Shown here: piece by piece, positions 1-11,560 of the stretch
How the letters are laid out: each line of letters starts with the position of its first letter
How positions within the stretch are numbered: position 1 is the stretch's first letter
Assembly: GCA_039720395.1 (NCBI GenBank)
Contig: CM077823.1
Coordinates: 33,872,371 to 33,936,370, forward strand
Source: Liquidambar formosana
Taxonomy: Eukaryota > Streptophyta > Magnoliopsida > Saxifragales > Altingiaceae
Reading direction: 5' to 3'
Length of the DNA stretch: 64,000 nt
Position numbers and translations under genes: made by a program
The notes under the pieces: model-generated
The model's database searches: none
Seen by the model: only the letters and a program-made list of their open reading frames with translations
What the model was told of the DNA's origin: nothing

Positions 1-442
1 AGATTTGTGTACACAATGAAGTCCAAAACTCAAAGCCCAGTATTAATTCTATGAGTAGGGTTGAAGTAAAGCTAGTAAATCAAGCAGTTCAATTCATGCT
101 GACTTTAATTCAACATATTTAGTGAAAAACTTCACGTAACTCATTTCAACCACCAGAAAAGCAGGGAATGTGTAAAGACGCTTAACAGTATAATCAATGA
201 AGGTGCAAAACTGCAAAATAAAACTTAAGAAAAAAACACACAAAAATAGACAATTTTAAATTTTTTAAAAAAAATGGGAACCATCAAGGCATGATAATTG
301 GAATACTTAAAACCTACACAAACTTCACAATTAAAATTTGACAACAACAACAAAAACATCAGCAATAGTGATAAGAAGAAAAAGAGGATGATGATGTTTA
401 TGATAATTGAGTAGAACAGTGAAAGTGAAATGAAAGACTCAC
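1..442 (-). other. Intron of the SUD1-like gene (continues outside the window)
   Basis: This stretch lies downstream of the last visible SUD1 exon, whose donor GTGAGT is at 442-437 on the minus strand. It is AT-rich and none of its frames resembles the next SUD1 segment, so I read it as intron. The remaining exons must lie to the left of base 1. Confidence 0.7.
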
Positions 443-2485
443 AGTAAATGCATTTTCAACCAAATGAAAAACAGGGCCCTGCATGCCAACAAGCTCATCA
501 AAGGGTACATCCTCCGCACCATCAGCGTCATCAAGACCATCAAACATCTGTTCGACATGAGCCTCAAGACGAGCTGCCTGCATCTCCCACCGTGCAGCAA
601 CATTTTCTGCATTCCTTCTAATTATTTGACCAGCTCCAGCAATTCCTTGTCCTCCCGCAGCATCTTCACCATTTCCATCACCTGCAAAATTCCTATTAGC
701 CTGTGCAGGAAGCCTTCTTGCAGCACGAGCACCATTTCTGTCACCTTCATCTTCTCTCTCAGCATCCTGTCCTCCAAGCTCTCGTAGATGTCTAAAGTAA
801 TCCCTCAAAGAAGTGGCCCCGAGAAATATAAACACAATGCTAGCAGAGAGTAGGAACCCATGAAGACAATCAGTCAGAATAACTGTAGTAGATACGTGAC
901 TCAGGAATAATCTCTGGGCTTCACCAAAACTCCTCACAAAAGCCAATCGCCATATCCAAAATGTAATGAAGGGTATGATGAGAAGCCAAACAGAAAGTAC
1001 AAAACTAAGACGCAAAAAGAATTGCAAAACGTGATATGCTTTCATTGTCATCCCAACTACAAACTCCTGAAACGGAAGCCTTGCCGGAGCATTCTCCGCA
1101 TAAACAGGGGAGAACGAAAATGCATGTTTGCAAACCTGTAAACCATATCAAGTGCATTAATTGAAAACCTCCAACCAACAATACAAATATCATCTCAAGC
1201 ATACAAATGTAGAAGAAAAAAAACCACAAACAACCTCCAGGAGGTGGTAAAAAGCAGCCAAACATATAATTTAATTAATTGCTATCAACGGCATCCTATC
1301 GAAGGTTACTTAAGTAGAAGTGTAAAACATAAAAGTGATGTATTTCTCTCTGGTTTCACATCACTATGCCATATTCTATTATAGGCAGATCTTATAATGA
1401 AAGGTCACTGAGTCGCACATGATACTATCGATTGACTTGTGGTCAGTTTCACAAAATGCTAGACAAAATTCAAATAGTAAAAACTTTCCATACCTACAAG
1501 CTAGGCTCTAGACTGAATTTACCCACTAGTTTTCTTTCAATAATAGAAGACTACAAGCAGCTTGGTTTAAACAGGATTAGCGTACTCTACGGCTTACTTA
1601 AAATGAAACCTATAAAACTAAGAGTCATAGAAACAAAATGAACTCGAGAAAATCAAACTCAAATGTTCCAGCAAAGGCTGTTTATCTTTCAAAAACAACA
1701 CGGGAAATCTGAATTAGATGCTAACAAACAGTTTATTTCTTTTCTCCAACAGCATATTTCAGTTCTCAATATCTTATTTATCGGTAGTATAGGTTCTTCA
1801 CCGCGAAGAAATTACAAAGAAACTAAGGCTCCATTTGGTTCATTTCCCAAGCATCTTTAGGCGATTTCGTATCTTTTCACTCATTGTATCCAAGAAACAA
1901 AAGATGTGGTTCTCAGACAAAAAAACATCCAATTCAAAGATCATAAAATTTTCTCCAAAAACCTAAAACCCTAATCAAACATTGCATACCCAATCTTCCA
2001 ACATGTCCATCAAACAAAAGGACCAATTTGGCACCAATTCTAACCTAATTCCAATATGCACAAAGTCCCAGACCAACACATCGAAACAACGATTACTCAA
2101 AACACAACCAATTCAACTATACATATATATGAAAATAACCTACCTCGCATTGGCGAGCGTTGCTGTGATTGAGCCATTGAAGGAGACAATCCTGGTGGAC
2201 AAACTTAATACTCCCGCTACAAGCGCACGGGTACCGGAGAGGGTTATCGACTTCGCCAGGGTTCCGGCAGATCCGGCACACGTCCTCTTCCTCGTCGTCA
2301 TCGTCATACTTTGCCGGCACGTTCTGTCTATTCGCCGCCGCATCGCGAGGCGATGATGCAGAAGAAGAAGAAGAAGACGAAGAGGACGGAGGAGAGACTT
2401 TGATGCCATCAACGACGGAGCCGGTGTCGGCATGGATGTCGCCAACGGGAGTCGGCGGCGGTGACGCCACCGGTGCGATCTCCAT
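443..2485 (-). CDS. SUD1: SUD1/CER9/Doa10-type RINGv E3 ubiquitin ligase, N-terminal part (gene runs off the window)
   Basis: Two coding exons are visible on the minus strand, 2144-2485 and 443-1135, both ending in phase 0, for the first 345 residues of a protein that is about 1,100 aa in the family. After an acidic, Ser-rich leader there is a C4HC3 RINGv domain: C70, C73, C87, C89, H97, C100, C113 and C116. The intron splits the last Cys pair between C113 and C116. Two hydrophobic segments follow, about residues 150-176 and 199-226, then an Arg/Ala/Gly-rich charged stretch. The family consists of multi-spanning ER membrane E3 ligases that act in ER protein degradation; plant SUD1/CER9 modulates HMG-CoA reductase activity and cuticular lipid levels. 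The start at 2485 is the first ATG ahead of the acidic leader. The C-terminal membrane domain is not in the window. Confidence 0.9.
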
Positions 2486-2600
2486 GGGTACGAGGCGGCG
2501 ACGTTAGGGTTCGGGCGAGGGAGGCGAGTCTTAATCGGCTCAGTGAGTCTGTAGCCGACTCGGTTTGTGGTCGACCCTTTTATAGCAGAAGGTGCCTTTG
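2486..2600 (-). promoter_or_regulatory. SUD1 5' leader and probable TATA box
   Basis: Read on the minus strand, a TATAAAAG motif lies at about 2577-2584, close to 95 bases upstream of the ATG at 2485. The leader between them is GC-rich compared with the surrounding DNA. The TATA assignment rests on motif and spacing only. Confidence 0.5.
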
Positions 2601-2990
2601 TGTTCGACGAAGGTCGGTTCGCGGAAGGTCGGGATAATTAAGGGAGAAGTAGACTTTAGGTTCCGAGTTTGCCCCTGATTCTTGAGGTTGATTTACTATT
2701 ATATCCACTGGGGTTTTTATAATTACGATGAGACGGCAAAAGTTTGCCACGAAGGAGAGGATAACGTGGAAGTGCGTGATAGGTTGACATTTAGTGCAGG
2801 ATATTGTTATGGTAATCGGTGTTGTGACGGAAAGGTTGAGGAATTTATAAAAATCTTTTTCCTTTTCTTGACCACCCAAATTTTTAAAGGGTAAAATTAG
2901 AGAAAGAGAAATGCTATGATCAGCGCACCCTCATGGTTGTATCGAGGAGCTTCCCCATTTTAAGAGATTATTACATGAATTCTAAGTTAG

Positions 2991-3313
2991 GATAATACTT
3001 GGCTTCTCACAGTAGGGGAAGCAACTGCTCCTTCTTCCCACTTATATTATGCCACGTATATAACAACAAATGAGAATTGATTATGTACATGTATCCCTAT
3101 ATCACGTTATTATAGACATGTATGTCTGTGTCCAAATATATATATGTTTATATGTTCAAATAAATATGATTATATGTCTATATATTTGTATTCACGTTTC
3201 AACGTATTTATATCCACATATCCATATTTTTTAAAATTAACTATTACACGTGGCGAAATATGAGTGAGAGGGAGGAGGAGTTGCTCCTCTACTATGAGGA
3301 GCCAAGTATTGTC
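2991..3313. mobile_element. MITE with long terminal inverted repeats
   Basis: The left end, starting GATAATACTTGGCTTCTCA, is matched in inverse orientation by the right end, which reads GACAATACTTGGCTCCTCA on the minus strand. The similarity extends about 65-70 bases inward and includes a shared CCACGT motif. The interior is AT-rich and non-coding. I could not fix a clean target duplication, so the superfamily is open. Confidence 0.65.
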
Positions 3314-4207
3314 AAGTTGTATGTCCTATTTTTCGATGGAGGACCTAACAAGGGTTTTATGAGTAAATTTTATTAAAAAAATATCACATGATTTGAGTTA
3401 AATGTAATGTTCTTTCTCATTCAATAGTAACAATTGCATGTGGGCCTAATTGAACATTTTTATTTTATTCCTTTTGTTGCATTTATATCAATTGAACGTT
3501 TTCAATATGACTGTTTCATAGGGTAGAACAATTAATCTTGACACCTACAGCTCAAGCGGCAAAGAGTCCAGTGTTTTCAAGTGTTAGCTAATGTGGAGTA
3601 AGTAATAATCTTGTCCCTAGAGTTATGAAGTTCATTATCATTTATATAAAGCAAAGTCCAAAACCAAGAATCAATATGCCACACTGTTGATAGATACATT
3701 CCTTGTCTATTTAATGAAAAACAGAAATAAACAAAAGGGAAAAAAAAAATTCAATAGATATAGATAAAACAAAAGGATAATGTAATCCTCGATCGGGGAA
3801 GCATTCCTCTGCAACCCCTAGTCATTACGTTGATTCCAAAGTCGCCCAGCCCTCATTAAATTGATTCCAATGTAGGCCTAGCCCACCATTGGATTCTCAT
3901 GTTGGGCCTGTGCGATGTCTTAAAGAAAATCATTTTCGGCTATAACCTTTGGTTGATAAGCTGATTTTCCCAAATCAATTCGTGTTTGTGTAGTTGTCTT
4001 CCAGTGTGGGATTTGGGATGGGAATTCCGTTTGTATCGGATCGAGATTACTTAAATCATTAATTTACATGAATCCTAATCCGACGATTTAAAAAAAAAAC
4101 CCAATCGGAATTCTAGTTCGGGATCCTGAACTAGAAGTTTTCTCCATGTTTGTGTCTTTGTTTTTGCTTAATATATACATAAGTTTTCTTAATGTATGTA
4201 CTAAGGG
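3314..4207. other. Intergenic DNA, nothing recognised
   Basis: AT-rich sequence without a supportable gene. A few GC-richer patches at 3780-3970 carry no open frame of note. Confidence 0.5.
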
Positions 4208-4374
4208 CACATGTTAAGCTGTAATTAATAACTCAATCATTGCATTAGAAATGATGAAAATGCATTGTAAATGGTGAAAGTTGTTTGGAAAAATGTAAAA
4301 ATGCTTGAAAAACTATGAAAACACTTTTTTTTTTTCATACAATGATTGGGTTATTAATTACAACTTAACATGTG
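4208..4374. mobile_element. Foldback MITE-like palindrome
   Basis: About 35 bases at 4208-4242 (beginning CACATGTTAAGCTGTAATTA) recur inverted at 4340-4374 with two or three mismatches, enclosing an A-rich interior of about 100 bases. A TAAGGG motif flanks both sides (4202-4207 and 4376-4381) and may be the remnant of a target duplication, though the exact ends are uncertain. Confidence 0.6.
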
Positions 4375-4514
4375 TTAAGGGCACACATTAAGTACGGGAT
4401 ATTTCAAATTATCCCATTCGATCACGACTGTCTATGGATGATACGCACACGCATGTCGCTCATGAATAACTATGAGCATAAGGGATATCAAAATAATCCC
4501 GCACATGATCAAAG

Positions 4515-4552
<38 letters not shown>

Positions 4553-5407
4553 CGCTAGCTCACAAGAACTTCATTAAAATGTTGGATCTCTGATGCAAAC
4601 ATTTTTGTTTTTGCTTATAATATTTAGTGCTAGCTTCTAAGTTTAAATTTCGTAAAAGAAAATTCTTACAAGACAGACAATCATTGCTTTTAGCAATGAT
4701 AACCAAATTATGGTCACAAAAAACAAATTTGAAGATGTGGAGTAAAATCCTATTTTAGTGATCATGATTTGACTGTCATTGTTCTGTCATGCTAGATCAG
4801 TCCATTTTATAAATTCTGTAAGGCGCCATTACAAGGCATACTTTAGCTAAAATATAGGTAGGGTCGCTGCAACTGTCGGTAACTATATTTTTTTGCGTGG
4901 GCCTATAAACAGGCATGGAATGACAAAGGTCTGGATTTCGTTGTATTTATCACATGAGAAGACTTTAGAAGGTCGGATAGTTTAATCTGTAAATTACTTT
5001 GTTGCTCCTTTTTCTCTTTACTCTTTCTTGTAATTGCCTTTCATTAGTGTGAATTGGATGACACTAAAACTGTGGTTGTTAAATAATTAAGAAAAAAGCA
5101 ATGTGTTAGGAATTATGTTTTTATCAAATTCTCCCCAAGCATTATGATGGGAAGTTGTTGAGAACTTATCTAGCATCAAAAAGGAAAAAAAGAAAAAAAT
5201 GGAGGAGGGTTGTTGAGAACTTGACTTCCTGTAGGAAAACTGAGATCATAACATTAAGTGGGGGAAAAATTGGCAAACCTAATTTCCATTTCATGTAATG
5301 AATGCTGCAAACCTGATGTGACAGATGATGTGAAATCAAATTTGCACGTGTATCAAAGAGCTTTAAGTCTCTAACACCACCCCCCACACGTGTGGCCTCT
5401 TGCATGA

Positions 5408-5409
<2 letters not shown>
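4375..5409. other. Intergenic DNA with a TA microsatellite
   Basis: It contains a TA dinucleotide run at about 4515-4551. No gene is supportable; short open frames that cross the TA run are low-complexity artefacts. Confidence 0.5.
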
Positions 5410-5456
<47 letters not shown>

Positions 5457-5624
5457 ATGATGATCAGGTAAGCACGTGCTGACATAACTTACATCAGCAC
5501 CCGCATTGATAGTTGCACCTTGTGCATTAGTGGAATGTGAGGTGCATTGAACCAATGCAAGGGGTACAACCCCCAATGCATAGTGCTGATGTAACTTATA
5601 TCAGCACGTGCTGATGGGATCACC

Positions 5625-5657
<33 letters not shown>
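5410..5657. mobile_element. MITE embedded in a TA microsatellite (family copy 1)
   Basis: A core of about 174 bases (5455-5628) lies between TA runs at 5410-5454 and 5629-5657. Its ends are imperfect inverted repeats of about 45 bases; both arms contain the palindromic motif AGCACGTGCT and a TTACATCAGCAC segment. Two related copies occur at 42450-42640 (opposite orientation) and about 47610-48330 (interrupted). The architecture resembles the rice micron elements, MITEs that insert in TA microsatellites. No coding capacity. Confidence 0.7.
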
Positions 5658-5660
<3 letters not shown>

Positions 5661-6299
5661 CTTCTGTAGGAGAATACACAGTAATTCAATTGTTTTCTCC
5701 GCCTCATTAGATATCATGTCAACTTATCAATTCATTTGTGAGTTTAAACTTAGATGAGGTGGCAAATTAACATAATATCAATGCAAGGGGGTCTCGTACG
5801 AGTTTGAAAATCATGAAGGCACATTCCTACACTTATATATTCCCATGAAATTCTATTTTTGCACAAAAAACCGCGAGTTCAAGAGATGTTAAAACCGTTT
5901 TGATATACATGCATTGTTTTTAAATGAGTTGGTAAGTTGACAAATTGGATTGAGATTAGGGCAAAGTTTTTTAGATTGAGGCGCATCTTGGGCTCGTTTG
6001 GATTCTCTGGTTGGAATGTACCTTTCTTCCCTTGTTGAGTTCATCTCACTAGGCTTTAACTGGTTATATGGGTCCATTTTCACATGTCACCAGTCACCAC
6101 AATGTAGTGGTATTGGCTTCTTGTCATTGTAGTAGGAGCTAGGAGGGTTTGGTTCAATTATCTTTGTTGGCATGTTTGTCTTATTTGATCTCTTCTCTTG
6201 TCTCATATATGATCTAAGAAGAAGCCAGGAAGAAGAAAAGAAAAATCTATAGAAAGCCCATGATATATAATATCAATTGCCTTTCTATAATATAATATA

Positions 6300-6352
<53 letters not shown>

Positions 6353-6355
6353 TTT
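5658..6355. other. Intergenic DNA left of the LTR element
   Basis: AT-rich and non-coding. It ends in a TA run (about 6300-6332) followed by a T-rich tract, into which the LTR retrotransposon inserted. Confidence 0.5.
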
Positions 6356-6506
6356 TGTAATACCCTGAATATTTATTGATTTATTTTACGTGTGTATATT
6401 TGGTGGAATTATACACAAGGTGATAAATTTAAATATTGTTGAGGTTAGTTGAATGTTGGGATATATTGCATTAAATTGCTTTGGATGGAAAGGATAATTA
6501 ATTTGT

Positions 6507-6562
<56 letters not shown>

Positions 6563-7517
6563 TGAAGGAAGGAAACACAAAAGAAGAAAAGAATTGGAAA
6601 AAAGAGAGAGAGCACGTGAAAAGAGAGAAAGAAAGAAGAAAGAAGAAAAAGAGGATAGAAAAGTCAAAAGAAGAAATAAAAAAAAAAAAAAGAAAAGTAG
6701 CTAGTGGCGTGGGAAGATAGGAAAAGAAGGAATAAAAGAAAAAAAAATGGGAGGTAGGTGTAGAATAAAGAAAAGAAGAAATGATGAAGAGAGAGAGAGA
6801 GAAGGAGGAAAGGACGGAAGAGAAGAAATAAATAGAGAAGAGAAGGAAAGAAATAAGAAAGGGAGAAAGAGGAAGGGAGAAGCCGAGAGAGGCAGTGGCC
6901 AAACGGTTCATCGGTCGAAGCATGGGAAGTTTTAATCCGACTTATTTTATTCACTTATTTTTGAGGTAGGGGGTTTAATTCTTGTATGGTAAATGATGAT
7001 TATTTTGAAGCATATGTTAAGATTTGATTTATGTAAAGTGATAATTCTTGATGGTGATATATTTGAGGTTTATGATGGTTGATTTCATAGAGATTATATT
7101 TGAGGTTTATGATTTGGAGTTCGTATTATTTGATTAATTTATATATTATTTTGAATATATAAATGCTTGTATGTGATTTTAAAACATTATTTATTGTATA
7201 GGAATTTGATTTCCTACTGGGCAGTTGTTCGCTCACCCCAATATATTTTCAGGTGATAATTGTTGGCGGCACGTAGTAGAATTGGGGTCGAGATTTGGAG
7301 AAGTTATCACGTATATTTATTTTTATTTAAAGCTGATGTAATTTTATTCATTTGGTTGGCCAATGTATATTGATGACGAGTTTTGGGTTAACCATGGCTA
7401 CCCGCAGCTGCGCAATACTCTGTATTTTGAAAGGAATGTATTTTTGAAAAGGTTATTTGTACGGAGCTCATAAAAAAAATTGTACGTGTTGAGGTTTATA
7501 AATTTTGGGGCGTTACA
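6356..7517 (+). repeat. 5' LTR of the non-autonomous retrotransposon
   Basis: 1162 bases with TG...CA ends. It contains a 50-base TA run (6511-6560) and a long purine-rich block (6561-6880). By eye it matches the 3' LTR apart from two length differences: TA run 50 versus 54 bases and an A run 14 versus 13. Open frames here that seem to encode Phe/Ser- or Tyr/Ile-rich peptides are products of the purine block and TA run. Confidence 0.92.
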
Positions 7518-7998
7518 ATTTGGTATCAGAGCTAAGGACGACTCTGACTTTTGGATGAGAGATGATGTGGCAATAGTCCCAATAGGACCAAGATGGGTGA
7601 GGGTGAGGGTGAGGTTGAATGAACCAACAGTCCCAACAGTCCCAATAGGCTCAATAGGGTGAGGGTGAGGTTGAGGGATGAGTCACATATTTCACATCAA
7701 AAGCGGACAAGTCCAAGATCTGGGAAAAGTGAAGGTATTGTTTTATTATGAGATGGCATGGTTAAGTTAGTACGTACCGCGTGTGGTACTATGGTTTATT
7801 TGAAATTCTTGATGAAAAAAATACAATACCTATTTTAGAAAAAAATTGTTTTCTTGAGAATGGAAAATTTTTGTTTTATTTATGAGCTCTTTTAAAAAAA
7901 TCAGAGTTTGCAGCGGAAGCTTAGTGGTATAACCAATAAGTATTTGATTTGAGGTTATTCAAATTTCGAGGACGAAATTTCTTTTAAGGGTGGTGGAA
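7518..7998 (+). other. Retrotransposon interior: PBS, non-coding spacer, polypurine tract
   Basis: TGGTATCAGAGC at 7521-7532 is the standard binding site for the 3' end of initiator tRNA-Met, three bases inside the LTR. The purine-rich AAGGGTGGTGGAA stretch (about 7986-7998) abuts the 3' LTR. Between them is a spacer with short repeats around TCCCAATAG and GAGGGTGAGG at 7578-7676 but no coherent protein frame. It is too short for any pol domain. Confidence 0.88.
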
Positions 7999-8149
7999 TG
8001 TAATACCCTGAATATTTATTGATTTATTTTACGTGTGTATATTTGGTGGAATTATACACAAGGTGATAAATTTAAATATTGTTGAGGTTAGTTGAATGTT
8101 GGGATATATTGCATTAAATTGCTTTGGATGGAAAGGATAATTAATTTGT

Positions 8150-8209
<60 letters not shown>

Positions 8210-9163
8210 TGAAGGAAGGAAACACAAAAGAAGAAAAGAATTGGAAAAAAGAGAGAGAGCACGTGAAAAGAGAGAAAGAAAGAAGAAAGAAGAAAAAGAG
8301 GATAGAAAAGTCAAAAGAAGAAATAAAAAAAAAAAAAGAAAAGTAGCTAGTGGCGTGGGAAGATAGGAAAAGAAGGAATAAAAGAAAAAAAAATGGGAGG
8401 TAGGTGTAGAATAAAGAAAAGAAGAAATGATGAAGAGAGAGAGAGAGAAGGAGGAAAGGACGGAAGAGAAGAAATAAATAGAGAAGAGAAGGAAAGAAAT
8501 AAGAAAGGGAGAAAGAGGAAGGGAGAAGCCGAGAGAGGCAGTGGCCAAACGGTTCATCGGTCGAAGCATGGGAAGTTTTAATCCGACTTATTTTATTCAC
8601 TTATTTTTGAGGTAGGGGGTTTAATTCTTGTATGGTAAATGATGATTATTTTGAAGCATATGTTAAGATTTGATTTATGTAAAGTGATAATTCTTGATGG
8701 TGATATATTTGAGGTTTATGATGGTTGATTTCATAGAGATTATATTTGAGGTTTATGATTTGGAGTTCGTATTATTTGATTAATTTATATATTATTTTGA
8801 ATATATAAATGCTTGTATGTGATTTTAAAACATTATTTATTGTATAGGAATTTGATTTCCTACTGGGCAGTTGTTCGCTCACCCCAATATATTTTCAGGT
8901 GATAATTGTTGGCGGCACGTAGTAGAATTGGGGTCGAGATTTGGAGAAGTTATCACGTATATTTATTTTTATTTAAAGCTGATGTAATTTTATTCATTTG
9001 GTTGGCCAATGTATATTGATGACGAGTTTTGGGTTAACCATGGCTACCCGCAGCTGCGCAATACTCTGTATTTTGAAAGGAATGTATTTTTGAAAAGGTT
9101 ATTTGTACGGAGCTCATAAAAAAAATTGTACGTGTTGAGGTTTATAAATTTTGGGGCGTTACA
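7999..9163 (+). repeat. 3' LTR of the non-autonomous retrotransposon
   Basis: 1165 bases, same ends and order as the 5' LTR. The TA run is at 8154-8207. The downstream flank starts CTTTT, the target duplication. Confidence 0.92.
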
Positions 9164-9924
9164 CTTTTAGTATGACATGTATGTTTAGGTGAACTTAGGA
9201 TTCATATGTTTGTCATCATTCTCTGAATGCATTATTTTACCGTTGGAAAAATGGTGTTGAAAACTATAGTTTGAACTCTGGAATCCAAACATTGATGAAA
9301 GACAAATTAACTTTGAAGCTTGACAAGGACAAATTTGTCCTTTAAAAATAAAGACAAATTAACTTTTAGCATTTTTCTTTCCACTTACAGATACAAGTTT
9401 TGGACAAAAGATATTTGAAGTATGATTGAAATCTTAATAGAGAGTTGTGTGTTTTTTTTTTTTTTTTTTTTAATTTAATTTAATTTAATTTTATTTTTCT
9501 GTATTAGAATTAAAAGTAGAACTAGCAAATCTAATCCCTAATATTATTTGAGGTCAGCTTTATAAATTAGGGTATCATATTTATAAATAGGTTCTCTTAG
9601 GACATATATTATAGTGAATTTAAGGGAACAAAAAGTGCATGAAAAAACGTGTTTTCATTTTTTTATATATTATATTTTCACAATATTTATGTACTTTTAT
9701 ATATTTTCATGCATATACTTTAATATTTTATTAAATGCATCTTAGCATGTGCTTATAAGAAACACATTAATAAGGACCCTTCGTAAATTATAATGATTTG
9801 AGATTCTTTCACAATCAGCTTTTCACTCGACAATTAACAACCTTCTTGATAATTTTGGTATTAAAAAAGTAATAAAGTATTTATATTTTCTTTAAAGAAA
9901 AAAAATTAATGATTAAGAGTATCT
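9164..9924. other. Intergenic DNA, nothing recognised
   Basis: AT-rich, with homopolymer T and ATTTA repeats around 9450-9490. No gene or element that I can delimit. Confidence 0.45.
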
Positions 9925-10083
9925 GAGGGTGTACTTCAACCAAGGTTCTAGGTTAGACTAATCCCTTAACAGTCCATGTGAGAGGTTTTATGCTCACAAA
10001 TAGTGATAGCTGGAAGGAGTCAAAATGATGACTTATGTCCTTGTACATCCGGGCCTGATCGCTCAACCAACTCTGCAAGTGCC
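9925..10083 (-). mobile_element. Probable tRNA-derived SINE
   Basis: Read on the minus strand from 10083, the sequence starts GGCACTTGCAGAGTTGG and looks like a tRNA head: an A-box-like TTGGTTGAGCG and, about 40 bases on, a B-box-like TTTTGACTCC (about 10016-10027). The body continues to roughly 9925. No clear target duplication was seen and the 3' end is uncertain. Confidence 0.4.
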
Positions 10084-11560
10084 ATAAAATAGTTTGCAAG
10101 TTGGAAAACTTTACATTTTTTGGTTAGCTCTACTTCCTTTCACTTTTTATGCAACTAATTATCACATAAAATTACGAAAGTTGTAAACCCACCATTATCT
10201 CTTACATTTAAAAAATAAATAAATAAATAAAGTATAGAGAATAATCATGACTTTAATTCTTTTTACAACTTTCTAGTAAATTAAACATTTTTTCCATTTT
10301 AGTTTACTTTTTTAATTTCCTACGTTTTTACATTTTTGCATAAGTTTCTTAACAAAAAGGTTTAAGTAAGTACCATCTCATTAAAGGCTACATTGGCATA
10401 AAAAAAATTATTGAGAAGTAGCTCAATAATTAACTGAATAAATCAAGATAGTTTTTGTTTTTGATATATTTACTGAATAAACTGAATAAAAGGTGGGTTT
10501 AATCATTCTTTTCGGAGGACATCTCAACCAAAGACTCAATGCCCTCACGCCGAGGGATGTTATTGATTCCTTCTCTAGGAAAAAGGGGGAGGAAAATGTT
10601 ATGTAAGACAAGACTGTGCTTTCCAAAAAGCAAAAGGAAAGGTATAAGACATAATTATAATTTGGATATTTTATTTTTGTGATTTTCCACTTTTTTGTCT
10701 GAGACTTTTTTCAATGCGCGTGATCGGTGCCCAGATTGTCATATGATTGAATAGTTGAATTGTTGGAAATTTGGAATGTCATACTTCAAAGAATTGATTA
10801 ATGGATAGGGGACTGTGAGTATGTTGCATTATGGATTTTTGATCAGTTTTATTTGAAATAGGATACATGCACAGGACAAAATTTAAGTTAATACTTTTTT
10901 TCTTTTAATTTTGTGGAAGAAAAAATAAGTAAAAGGAGACAATCCAAGTGGTTTTCTTACATTAATGTGACCAGCACCGTCCTACTAGTTGGAATAAAAT
11001 GATAAAATGGGTTTGAAACAAAACTTGCAAAATAGGAACCTTAAGCACTTCCTCAAGTTGATTGAAATATAGTCTAATCATGAACCTACCAAAGATACTA
11101 ATGGACACTTGGTCGATGGTGTAGCAATAATCTCAATTGCTTCCTATTTCGAACTTTGACATGCAGCAAGAATCACCACCTAACAAACCACTTGAGAATT
11201 AACCAAATGCTATTTTAAGTTATTCACTTTTGATATTAATGACTCAGGAGTAACGTGGCTTAATAAACTTAATTGAAAGATGTGATGAAATGTCAATATT
11301 TTTTGAACTATTTTTCTTTGACCATTTGGATGTCTCTTGGCCTAATGGTACTAAGATGGGTTGGGGCGAGATGATGTATGGGTGGTCTAGGCTTTGAGTC
11401 TCTCTAATATTATGATTCTAACATGTTGACATAGTGTGATTATTAATTTTTGACATTGTTAATTAAAAAACATTGATCACAATCCACTACCGAAGACTTG
11501 TGTAATTAAAGAAAGATTTTTTTAAGGTATGCCATGAGATGAGAAGGCATGTTAAACCAC
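10084..11560. other. Intergenic DNA with one weak SINE-like patch
   Basis: Mostly AT-rich and non-coding. At 11330-11405 a segment with CCTAATGGTACTAAG and GGCTTTGAGTCTC has spacing reminiscent of tRNA A and B boxes, but it is too degenerate to call. The last part probably contains the FPP gene promoter. Confidence 0.4.

Larger units (their letters stand above)
6356..9163 (+). mobile_element. Complete non-autonomous LTR retrotransposon, Ty3/gypsy-like, with a very short interior
   Basis: Two direct repeats of 1162 and 1165 bases, each starting TGTAATACCC and ending GCGTTACA, enclose only 481 bases. The insertion is flanked by a perfect 5-bp duplication CTTTT (6351-6355 and 9164-9168). A primer-binding site complementary to initiator tRNA-Met follows the left LTR and a purine-rich tract precedes the right LTR. 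The interior has no gag or pol reading frame, so mobility would need enzymes from another element. Just before the purine tract is a GGACGAAATTTC motif of the kind seen at the 3' end of plant Ty3/gypsy chromoviruses, which suggests the parent lineage. The LTRs differ only in simple-repeat lengths, so insertion looks recent. Confidence 0.92.

Noticed and set aside
6386..6954. Several long minus-strand open frames rich in Phe, Ser and Leu, repeated at 8029-8600
   Set aside because: They translate the purine-rich block and TA run inside the two LTRs; composition and duplication explain them without a gene.
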